From positions 1-22,818 of the forward strand of contig JAHENE010000003.1 of the NCBI GenBank assembly GCA_024643305.1: DNA of 22,818 nt. The letters run 5' to 3'. This document shows positions 16,276 to 22,818 of the stretch, piece after piece (positions within the stretch are counted from its first letter, which is position 1; each line of letters opens with the position of its first letter). Source of the stretch: Thiobacillaceae bacterium. Lineage in GTDB: Bacteria; Pseudomonadota; Gammaproteobacteria; Burkholderiales; Thiobacillaceae. A program made the position numbers and the translations under genes. Below the pieces are notes generated by a model. It ran no database searches. It was not told the origin of the DNA and saw nothing but the letters and a program-made list of their open reading frames with translations.

Positions 16276-17558
16276 ACCGCCGCGCTTTCATTCTTGGGCT
16301 GGCAGGCCTGGGCGGCGCTGCATGGGCGGGCGGGCGCTGGTGGCCGGATGACAAATGGCAAAACCCCTGTCTGAGCGGGTTGCCTGAAACTCTGGCGAAT
16401 CATCCTTTGATCCGCGCTGCATGGGAGGACCTGAACCCGGAGAAGGTGTGGGACATGCATGTCCATGTGGCGGGAACGGGAGACAGTGGAAGCGGCATGG
16501 CGATCAACCCGGCCATGGACAGTCTGTCTTCGCCGGTTCTATATGTGCAGAAGCGGGTGTTCATGGATGCCGCCTGCGTTGGGGAAAGGAGCAAGGTGGA
16601 CGAAACCTATCTTGCCCGGCTGCTGGACCTGGCAGGGGGATTTCCGCCCGGCGTGAAATTGATGCTCTATGCCATGGAACATTTCCATGCACCGGGCGGC
16701 AAGCAGGATGAGTTTCATACGGGCGTCTACGTGCCTAACGATTACGTACGCAAACTGGCTCAAACCTGGCCGCAGCGATTTGAATGGGTGGCATCGCTGC
16801 ATCCGTACCGTGACGATGCAGTACAAAGGCTGGAGCAATATGTAAAAGAGGGCGCCATCGCGGTGAAGTGGCTGCCTTCCGCCATGGGCATCGATCCGGC
16901 ATCACCGCGTTGCGACGCCTTCTACGATGCGCTCGTCCGGCACGATATTCCGCTGATCGTGCACGCCGGCACGGAGCTGTCGGTAGTTGGTGAAGGCCAC
17001 GAGCAGGATCACAACAACCCGCTTCGCCTTCGCCGGACGTTGGAAAATGGAGTGCGCGTCGTTGCCGCGCATTGCGCATCGCTAGGCATGGACTACGACT
17101 GGGATGCCGGCAGCAAGCCGGACAAGTTGCCCAGTTTCGAACTGTTTGCTCGTTTGATGGACGAGCCGCACGGCGCGAATCTGTATGCCGATCTTTCCGC
17201 CGTGCCGCAGTTGCATCGGTGCCATGTCTTTCCTGCACTGCTGGAGAACGCTGGCTGGCATGGGCGTCTGCTAAATGGATCGGATTACCCGCTGCCTGGT
17301 ATCCAGCCGATTTATTTACTGAAGGAACTTGTACGCAAGGATCTGTTGGCGGCGGAACATGCAGAAGTGCTCAATGAATTGCGCGCATACAACCCGCTGC
17401 TGTTCGACTTTGTGCTGAAGCGCAGCATCCGCTGGCAAGGAACAGGTTTCCCGGTTGGCAGCTTCGAGACGCGCACCTTCTTCCAGCCTGCGACAAAAGC
17501 AAAATCTGGAGGTGATAAGGCAGGTGCTAACAAACAAAAAGAAAGGGCATCGACATGA
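16272..17558 (+). CDS. Tat-type secreted amidohydrolase (Amidohydro_2-like)
   Basis: A 428-residue TIM-barrel metal hydrolase. The N-terminus MNRRAFILGLAGLGGAAWAGG looks like a twin-arginine signal (Arg3-Arg4, Phe6), so it would be exported folded, probably with its metal, to the periplasm. Seen: HVH metal motif (His63, His65), Lys199 (AVKWLP), His231 (VHAGTE), His267 (AAHCAS) and the catalytic Asp338 (NGSDYPLP), the order expected for the amidohydrolase superfamily. Substrate unknown; relatives cleave or decarboxylate small ring compounds or amides. It overlaps both aas and lplT by 4 nt (ATGA each), so it is built into the lipid operon; a substrate such as an N-acyl or head-group amide is inference only. 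The C-terminal tail is Lys/Gly-rich and probably disordered. Confidence 0.82.
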   Translation: MNRRAFILGLAGLGGAAWAGGRWWPDDKWQNPCLSGLPETLANHPLIRAAWEDLNPEKVWDMHVHVAGTGDSGSGMAINPAMDSLSSPVLYVQKRVFMDAACVGERSKVDETYLARLLDLAGGFPPGVKLMLYAMEHFHAPGGKQDEFHTGVYVPNDYVRKLAQTWPQRFEWVASLHPYRDDAVQRLEQYVKEGAIAVKWLPSAMGIDPASPRCDAFYDALVRHDIPLIVHAGTELSVVGEGHEQDHNNPLRLRRTLENGVRVVAAHCASLGMDYDWDAGSKPDKLPSFELFARLMDEPHGANLYADLSAVPQLHRCHVFPALLENAGWHGRLLNGSDYPLPGIQPIYLLKELVRKDLLAAEHAEVLNELRAYNPLLFDFVLKRSIRWQGTGFPVGSFETRTFFQPATKAKSGGDKAGANKQKERAST

Positions 17559-18769
17559 ATCAGTCCACTGCAACGTCGCTTAATCTGAGGCTGGCCTCGC
17601 TGCCCATGGCGGCGCTGCTGTCCGCGCAGTTTGTATCCGCGCTGGCGGACAATGTCCTCTTCATACTCGTGCTGGCCATGATCAGGTTGTCTGGCGGCAA
17701 CGGCATGATTCCGCTGGTGCAGGAATTCTTCATCTTCGCCTTCATCCTGCTGGCGCCTTTTGTCGGCCCACTTGCCGATAGCCAGCCCAAGGGCAGGGTG
17801 ATGATGATTGCAAACGCGATCAAGTTGCTGGGTGCAGGGTTCATTCTTGCCGGCGGAAACGCCCTCGTCGGCTATGCCATTGTCGGGGCCGGGGCGGCAG
17901 CCTATTCGCCGGCCAAATACGGCATCCTCACCCAGTTCTTCGATCCGGCCCGTCTGGTCAAGGCCAACGGCTGGCTCGAAGGTTCCACCATTGCGGCCAT
18001 CCTGCTCGGCGTGGTGCTGGGCGGCTATCTTGCCGACCATGACCTGCGGCTTGCATTGTGGATTGCCGCCGGGCTGTATGCGCTGGCGGCCCTGCTGAAT
18101 TTGCTGATTCCCAGGTTGCCGCCGGAAAGGGAGTTGGAGCATGGCCGCGCAATACATTTTCTGAAAGCCTTCGTGGGCGATGTGCGCACCTTGTTCAAAT
18201 TGCCCAACGCGCGTTTTTCGTTGCTGGGCACCGGCATGTTTTGGGCCAGCGGCGCCACCTTGCGTCTGCTGTTGTTTGCCTGGGTGCCGGTGGCGCTGCT
18301 GATCAACGATACGCAAACCCCCGCCAACCTGATGGGCGTGGTGTCCATCGGTATCGTGCTTGGCGCAGCGCTTGCTGGACTGATGGTGAAGTTTGAAAAC
18401 ATCAACCGCTCGCTTGTGGGTGGCCTGTTGCTGGGGCCGCTCATCATGGCGCTGGCCTTCCAGGAACACTTCACCATCAGCGCGATTCTGCTTGGTATCG
18501 TCGGGCTTGCGGGCGGCTTCTTTGCCATTCCGCTCAATGCATTGCTGCAGGAAACCGGCCACGAAACCATCGGTGCGGGCCGCGCGCTGGCGGTGCAGAA
18601 CTTCACCGAAAACATTTTCATTCTGTCGATGGTTGGCGTGTATTACGCCATCGAGCGCTTTGAACTGGATGCACAGCAACTTGCCGCGCTGTTTGGCGGA
18701 ATCATGCTGCTGGGAATGGCGTGGCTGGCAGTAAACCGGATCAGGTTTTCCGGGGGGAGAAGAAATTGA
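17555..18769 (+). CDS. lplT: Lysophospholipid transporter LplT
   Basis: A 404-residue inner-membrane major-facilitator protein with about 11-12 helices that flips lysophospholipids from the outer to the inner leaflet, where Aas reacylates them. Seen: QFVSALADNVLF near the N-terminus, APFVGPLADSQPKGRVMMIAN (loop 2-3 of the MFS fold), AAYSPAKYGIL, VKANGWLEGSTIAAILLG, and IPLNALLQETGHETIGAGRALAVQNFTEN; all correspond to conserved stretches of E. coli LplT. In E. coli lplT precedes aas; here it follows, with the amidohydrolase gene between them. AAAGGG upstream of the ATG is the ribosome binding site. Its stop overlaps the TTG start of the next gene. Confidence 0.95.
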   Translation: MNQSTATSLNLRLASLPMAALLSAQFVSALADNVLFILVLAMIRLSGGNGMIPLVQEFFIFAFILLAPFVGPLADSQPKGRVMMIANAIKLLGAGFILAGGNALVGYAIVGAGAAAYSPAKYGILTQFFDPARLVKANGWLEGSTIAAILLGVVLGGYLADHDLRLALWIAAGLYALAALLNLLIPRLPPERELEHGRAIHFLKAFVGDVRTLFKLPNARFSLLGTGMFWASGATLRLLLFAWVPVALLINDTQTPANLMGVVSIGIVLGAALAGLMVKFENINRSLVGGLLLGPLIMALAFQEHFTISAILLGIVGLAGGFFAIPLNALLQETGHETIGAGRALAVQNFTENIFILSMVGVYYAIERFELDAQQLAALFGGIMLLGMAWLAVNRIRFSGGRRN

Positions 18770-19458
18770 CGGCATTGGCGCTGCTCCCGGGTCTCGACGG
18801 AACTGGCAGCTTGTTTGATGCGTTTACGGCTTGTCTGGATCGGGAAATTGAAACCATAGTGATTGCCTACCCTGCCGATACGCCATTGGGCTACAGGGAA
18901 CTGGAGGCACGAATTCGTTCAAGGCTTCCTGCAGACCGCCCCTTTTTTCTGCTGGCCGAGTCATTCTCGGGTCCATTGGGAATCGCCATTGCCTCTGATC
19001 CGCCTTATGGTATGTGTGGCCTGATTCTGAGTTGTACATTTGCGCGCAGTCCGCTTTGGGTACCGAAAAAGTTGAGAACGCTTCTGCCGATTGTGTCTGA
19101 GAGAGTGCCTGTATGGTTGCTTGGACACATGCTTTTTGGGCGGGAAGCCAGCAGCGCGTTCAATGCTGTTCTGGCAAAAACACTCGACACGCTGGGGGCA
19201 GGCGTCATTGCAAAGAGATTGTTAGAGGTTCTGTCGGTTGATGTTTCAGATCGGCTTGCCCAAATCAAAATCCCGATACTTTATTTGCAAGCCGAGAACG
19301 ACAGGGTTGTATCGAAACGTTCACTGAAATGGATGTTGTCAGTCAATCCGAAAATCGAAATTGCAAAATTCGAGGCGCCACATATGCTGCTTCAAGTACA
19401 GCCAAAACCGGTTTCGGAAAGCGTTGCGGATTTCATCAACAAGTTTGCGAAAACTTGA
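18766..19458 (+). CDS. Alpha/beta hydrolase in the lipid operon
   Basis: A serine hydrolase of about 230 residues, cytoplasmic by sequence. Seen: LLPGLDGTGSLFDAF (6-20), the oxyanion-side loop of one alpha/beta-hydrolase group; the nucleophile elbow LAESFSG with Ser66, where Ala replaces the first glycine of GxSxG; the acid in AENDRVV (Asp179); and the base in APHMLL (His206). I prefer the TTG at 18766 (TTGA overlap with the lplT stop, GGGGGGAG upstream) over a GTG at 18721, since the first domain strand starts right after it. Base composition differs: 42% GC in 19261-19320 against 65% in lplT at 17881-17940, which hints at separate acquisition. Context suggests a lysophospholipase or thioesterase; unproven. 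Confidence 0.8.
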   Translation: MTALALLPGLDGTGSLFDAFTACLDREIETIVIAYPADTPLGYRELEARIRSRLPADRPFFLLAESFSGPLGIAIASDPPYGMCGLILSCTFARSPLWVPKKLRTLLPIVSERVPVWLLGHMLFGREASSAFNAVLAKTLDTLGAGVIAKRLLEVLSVDVSDRLAQIKIPILYLQAENDRVVSKRSLKWMLSVNPKIEIAKFEAPHMLLQVQPKPVSESVADFINKFAKT

Positions 19459-19501
19459 ACATATGCCCTCAGCAAAATGAACGAGGCAGGATAAGGCAAC
19501 C

Positions 19502-20356
19502 ATGATCGTACATCTCTGGCGCTGGCTAAGTTTTGATCGGGTACAGGCCCCCCGCCTGCCGGAAGAACCGGCGATTGTGCTGGCGGCGCATTACAACGGC
19601 TTGCTGGACGGCTTTGTCTACTCCGTCCTTTCGCCAGGTCTGCTCGGGGTCATTTCCGCGCAATGGCATCGCACTGCACTGGGCCGCGTGTTGTTGCCTG
19701 GAATTTCTGTTTCCCGGAAGAAAGACCGCAAGCAGGGCGATGCCGATGGCGGCAATCTGGCGGCATTCAAGGGCATGCTTGGCGCATTGAAAATGGGTCG
19801 GTCGCTGCTTTACTTTCCCGAAGGCACCAGTCGACTGGGGGCGGAACGTTTGCCTGTGCAACGTGGAACGGAATTGCTTCTGCGCATGGCACGAACGAGT
19901 CTGCCCGACATTCCGGTGTATTTTGCCGCTGCCCATTACGAATCCCCCACGACATGGCGAAGCCGCGTCATCGTGGAACTGGATGGACCGCATTGTTTGC
20001 CCGAGTCCAAAACCGGCCTTTCCGAATGGGTGGCTGATGGCATGTTGCGTGCGCAGGAAAAGGCGCTGGCAAGGACGTTCCCGCCGCGTTTGCAGACTGT
20101 TTTTATCGGGCGTCGCATCTTCGCGGTCATGCTGATGCTGCCGGTCATGCCGGCATGGCTGGCATCGACGCTGGCTATTCGCCGTTATGCTGATGACACC
20201 AACGTCATCAGCCTGTGGCGCATGCTGGGGGGAATTCCCGCAGTTTTTGCATGCTGGCTGTTGTGGCTGCTGGCGGCCTGGTTGACGGGGTGCTTCTGGA
20301 TTCTGCCGACCGTCATGGCGGCAAGCCTGATGGGAGTTGCAGCATGGACGAGTTGA
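19502..20356 (+). CDS. PlsC-like acyltransferase with C-terminal membrane helices
   Basis: A 284-residue enzyme of the glycerolipid acyltransferase family, which moves an acyl group from acyl-ACP or acyl-CoA to a lipid hydroxyl at the inner membrane. Seen: AAHYNGLLDG with His30 and Asp36, an H-x5-D spacing instead of the usual H-x4-D and reminiscent of the HxNxFxD form of some glycerol-3-phosphate acyltransferases; and FPEGTSR (105-111), motif III. After about residue 205 there are two hydrophobic regions (FAVMLMLPVMPAWLAS and a long stretch from about 240), so it is membrane-anchored at the C-terminus. The ATG has AAGG at good distance. It is separated from the hydrolase by 43 nt and overlaps the PAP2 gene by 13 nt. 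Acceptor unknown. Confidence 0.85.
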   Translation: MIVHLWRWLSFDRVQAPRLPEEPAIVLAAHYNGLLDGFVYSVLSPGLLGVISAQWHRTALGRVLLPGISVSRKKDRKQGDADGGNLAAFKGMLGALKMGRSLLYFPEGTSRLGAERLPVQRGTELLLRMARTSLPDIPVYFAAAHYESPTTWRSRVIVELDGPHCLPESKTGLSEWVADGMLRAQEKALARTFPPRLQTVFIGRRIFAVMLMLPVMPAWLASTLAIRRYADDTNVISLWRMLGGIPAVFACWLLWLLAAWLTGCFWILPTVMAASLMGVAAWTS

Positions 20357-21174
20357 GCAAGGATTTGTCGCGCGCGTCCCGGTTTTATGTGATGGCAGTT
20401 TCGGCCGCCTTGCTCATGCGCTTGTTCCTGGAGCCTTCGGCGATATCGCTTGCTCCGGCATTGCTGGCCGTGCTCGTGCTGATGCTCTTGATGCTGGTGG
20501 TGTTGAACGGCACGCCGCCCACATGGCAGGCGGGCGGCCTGTTCGTGCTTGGCATTAACGGCGGCTATCAAGCCGTAGGGCGGTTCATGCATGAGGCGGG
20601 GGGATGGCGTGCCGATCCGCTGCTTTTGCAAACCGACCGTTTCTTGTTGGGGGGTATGGATGTTCAGACGCATCTCAGCGCACTGAACCAGCCCTGGATC
20701 AATGATGTGCTGGCGTTGAGTTATGCGTTCTTTCTGGTGCTGCTTCCGCTCGTCAGCATCTATTACATTTTTTCAGGAAGGCCGGATGCGCGCGGACGCT
20801 TTTGGCTGGGCTTGATGACGGTGTATGGCCTGGGTTTCGCCGGTTATCTTTTGCTGCCGGCTGCCGGGCCCTACCAGTTCGATCCGCAGGCTTTGCCCGT
20901 GCTTTCGCATGGGTTCGTTTCGGCGCCCATCTATGCGTTCATCGCCAACCATAGCACCGGTGTGGATGTCTGGCCCAGCCTGCATTGCGCGGTAACGGTT
21001 TATATCCAGTTTTGGCTTTGGCGAGAAGCGCCGAAATATGGGCAGGTTTTGTTGCCGATCAGTTTTTTGGTGGTGCTCTCCACGATGGCCTTGCAGTTCC
21101 ACTATTTCATTGATGTGTTGTGCGGTTTGGCACTGGCCGCGATGAGCGCGCGCATTGCCCTGAGGAAAGGATAG
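20344..21174 (+). CDS. PAP2-superfamily membrane protein, inositol-phosphorylceramide-synthase-like
   Basis: A 276-residue protein with about six membrane helices. The active-site parts of the PAP2 fold are WPSLHCAVT (His214 in PSLH) and LQFHYFIDVLCG (His253, Asp257), plus LLLPAAGPYQF before them. The pattern PSLH ... HYFxD resembles AUR1/inositol-phosphorylceramide synthase and related bacterial head-group transferases more than simple phosphatases; the arginine of the usual SRxxxxxH motif is replaced (Ser246-Thr247). It could dephosphorylate a lipid phosphate or transfer a phospho-head-group between lipids, with its active site towards the periplasm. ATG 20344 follows GGGAG and lies within the end of the acyltransferase gene; the frame continues upstream but without fitting coding sequence. 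Confidence 0.85.
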   Translation: MDELSKDLSRASRFYVMAVSAALLMRLFLEPSAISLAPALLAVLVLMLLMLVVLNGTPPTWQAGGLFVLGINGGYQAVGRFMHEAGGWRADPLLLQTDRFLLGGMDVQTHLSALNQPWINDVLALSYAFFLVLLPLVSIYYIFSGRPDARGRFWLGLMTVYGLGFAGYLLLPAAGPYQFDPQALPVLSHGFVSAPIYAFIANHSTGVDVWPSLHCAVTVYIQFWLWREAPKYGQVLLPISFLVVLSTMALQFHYFIDVLCGLALAAMSARIALRKG

Positions 21175-21178
21175 GAGG

Positions 21179-22818
21179 ATGGACTTTCTGCTCGATTTTT
21201 CGAATCTGGAAGCGCTGGATGTTTCGGCTTGCGGCGGCAAGGGAGCAAGTCTGGCACGCGGCACCCAGGCTGGTTTTCCCGTGCCAGAGGGTGCGGTGGT
21301 GAGCGTGGCTGCTTTTCGCGCATGGAGCCGGGATGGGCGTGCCGAACAGCTGCCGCCGCAGTTGGAAACCCAGCTTGCAGGCTGGCTCGATGCCTGGTCA
21401 CCGGCATCGCGTTTTGCCGTGCGTTCCTCCGCCACAGCGGAAGACAGTCTCGAGCACGCTTTTGCCGGGCAGCATGAGACATGGCTCAATGTTCCTCGCA
21501 GTGAGGTTCCAAAACGCGTGCGCGATTGTTGGCTTTCGCTGTTTAACGAACGCGCTGTCGCTTATCGCCGCCAGGCTGGCCTTGCCGATGACGAGGTGGA
21601 AATGGCGGTAGTTTTGCAGCGCATGATTCCGGCTGATCGTGCGGGCGTGGGCTTTTGCCTCAATCCCATCACTGGCGCCATGGATGAGTTTTCGATCGAT
21701 GCCGGATTCGGTGTGGGCGAGACGGTGGTGAGCGGCGAGTACCCGGTTGATCATCTCGTTATTCGCCGCAGTGATGCATCCATCGTTTCGGCCGCTATTG
21801 CGAACAAGGACCGGTGCCTTGTAGCCAGCGAAGATGGCGTTGTTGAAATCGCGCCGGAGAATCCAGAAGCCCCGGTGCTGGACGAACCCAGACTGCAGGC
21901 GCTGGCGTCGCTGCTTGATCGTGTGGAGTCACACTATGGCTATCCTCAGGATGTCGAGTGGGCTTTTGAGGAGGATAGACTTTATCTTTTGCAGGCAAGG
22001 CCAATTACCCGCCTGCCCGAAAGATGGACGCGTGATGAATCAGCCGAGCGATTTCCCAACCCGGTTTCTCGGTTGTGCTGGGAGTTGGTGGAAGACGGCT
22101 TCCACCGTTCGCTGGCATATTCCTTCGAGCTTATGGGCTTGCCCCCATATGGCGGCAAATGGTTTGCCCGCAAGGGGCAGTATGTCTACGGGAACCAGAC
22201 TGCGGTTGAACTGTTCGGCCGTTTGGCCATGGGCCGTGTGCCACGACTGGACCTGGAAAACCTGGCTGTCCAACTCGAGCAGATACGCCGGGAATTTTTC
22301 TGGGTGCTGGAGCTTCCGTCGCTTTGGACGCGCGATCTGGATACCTATCTTTTTCGCTTGGGCGAATTGCATGCAGAACAGCCGGAGTCAATGAATATGG
22401 CTGAAGCTTTGGACTATCTGCAGCGAGTACGCCGAGCCGGTGCGGAGTATTTTTTGCCCAATATCGCTATTTCCATTACCCAGCGTACGCTTTGCGGCAT
22501 GCTTCTGCACTTGCTGGAGGCGGCGGTGGGCAAGGAGAACGGGACGTCCTTGCACACCGATCTGCTTGCATGGTGTGATACCAAAACGGCGCGGGTGAAT
22601 CAGGATTTGTGGGAATTGTCGGAAAGCCTGAAGCGCAACCCCGACATGGCAAGAGTGCTTCGCGAGCGGGGGGGTGAAGCACTTTTCGACAGCGGTTTGC
22701 TGAATGAAGACGACGAAGTGAAGAAACACCTGCAGCGCATTCTGGAAAGCCACGGGCATCGCGAGTGGGATTTCGATCCCTATGTCGCCCCCTGGCTGGA
22801 AACACCCGGGTTGGTGCT
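21179..22818 (+). CDS. PEP-synthase/rifampicin-phosphotransferase-like dikinase, N-terminal part
   Basis: At least 546 residues, open at the right edge. The N-terminal ATP-grasp domain of the pyruvate-phosphate-dikinase family is clear: GGKGASLARGTQAGFPVPEG (19-38), FAVRSSATAEDSLEHAFAGQ (79-98), and DVEWAFEEDRLYLLQARPIT near 260-280. After it comes a linker domain beginning with ERFPNPVSRLCWELV, reminiscent of rifampicin phosphotransferases rather than of PEP synthase, where the catalytic-histidine domain would follow directly. Such enzymes use ATP to make AMP, phosphate and a phosphorylated product via a phospho-histidine. The histidine domain is outside the window. The ATG at 21179 follows GAGGAAAGG and is 4 nt after the PAP2 stop. 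Substrate unknown; by context it could be a lipid head-group or precursor. Confidence 0.85.
   Translation, partial: MDFLLDFSNLEALDVSACGGKGASLARGTQAGFPVPEGAVVSVAAFRAWSRDGRAEQLPPQLETQLAGWLDAWSPASRFAVRSSATAEDSLEHAFAGQHETWLNVPRSEVPKRVRDCWLSLFNERAVAYRRQAGLADDEVEMAVVLQRMIPADRAGVGFCLNPITGAMDEFSIDAGFGVGETVVSGEYPVDHLVIRRSDASIVSAAIANKDRCLVASEDGVVEIAPENPEAPVLDEPRLQALASLLDRVESHYGYPQDVEWAFEEDRLYLLQARPITRLPERWTRDESAERFPNPVSRLCWELVEDGFHRSLAYSFELMGLPPYGGKWFARKGQYVYGNQTAVELFGRLAMGRVPRLDLENLAVQLEQIRREFFWVLELPSLWTRDLDTYLFRLGELHAEQPESMNMAEALDYLQRVRRAGAEYFLPNIAISITQRTLCGMLLHLLEAAVGKENGTSLHTDLLAWCDTKTARVNQDLWELSESLKRNPDMARVLRERGGEALFDSGLLNEDDEVKKHLQRILESHGHREWDFDPYVAPWLETPGLV

Noticed and set aside
18721..18765. 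GTG start for the alpha/beta hydrolase
   Set aside because: It would add 15 polar residues encoded within lplT; TTG 18766 has the ribosome binding site and stop-start overlap.
17312..18775. Minus-strand open frame of 487 codons opposite lplT
   Set aside because: lplT is well supported; the antisense product is Gln/His/Arg-rich without recognisable motifs.
20215..20343. Upstream extension of the PAP2 reading frame
   Set aside because: It lies inside the acyltransferase gene and does not look like membrane protein sequence; ATG 20344 with GGGAG is the better start.

Overview
The window looks like a chromosomal segment of a betaproteobacterium, most likely from the Nitrosomonadales/Gallionellales side (sulfur or iron oxidisers, ammonia oxidisers, methylotrophs). 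This rests on a sucrose-phosphate synthase next to a fructokinase, a GroESL operon with both a sigma-32-type promoter and a CIRCE-like element, and the style of the bioA, dacB and aas genes. No genus can be fixed from sequence alone. Genes are dense and mostly in tight operons. I saw no rRNA, tRNA, CRISPR array, insertion sequence or phage gene.

Left part (1-3600). A minus-strand sucrose pair, fructokinase then sucrose-phosphate synthase (running off the left edge), is followed by a mercury module. merT-merP and a cysteine-rich GDCCVxC protein lie on the minus strand, with merR divergent on the plus strand. The shared merO/P region is textbook: TTGACT, 19-bp spacer, TAAGCT, with a perfect 16-bp palindrome. 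No mercuric reductase gene is present in the window. A secreted TlpA-like thioredoxin-fold protein follows.

Middle (3600-13400). A membrane PAS-PAS-GGDEF diguanylate cyclase with an unusual leader (short in-frame upstream ORF plus hairpin, then a TTG start) converges on groES-groEL, with one strong shared bidirectional terminator. Divergent from groES is a four-gene plus-strand run: an unrecognised 317-aa protein, bioA (biotin synthesis), a beta-CASP metallo-beta-lactamase-fold protein and dacB (PBP4-type D-Ala-D-Ala carboxypeptidase).

Right part (13400-22818). After a possible small exported peptide comes a tightly packed plus-strand operon of at least eight genes, reaching the right edge: an ArsR-type regulator whose operator-like dyad covers its own start codon; aas (lysophospholipid acyltransferase/acyl-ACP synthetase); a Tat-type secreted amidohydrolase; lplT (lysophospholipid flippase); an alpha/beta hydrolase; a second PlsC-like acyltransferase with C-terminal membrane helices; a PAP2 protein of the inositol-phosphorylceramide-synthase type; and a PEP-synthase/rifampicin-phosphotransferase-like dikinase, cut by the window end. 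Aas and LplT are the known lysophospholipid-recycling pair. The five extra genes woven between and behind them suggest an undescribed lipid remodelling or head-group-modification pathway. This is the most interesting system in the window.

A secondary theme is starts at or near the predicted transcription start: merT and the 317-aa gene both have their ATG about 7 nt after a credible -10 element and lack a usable Shine-Dalgarno sequence.
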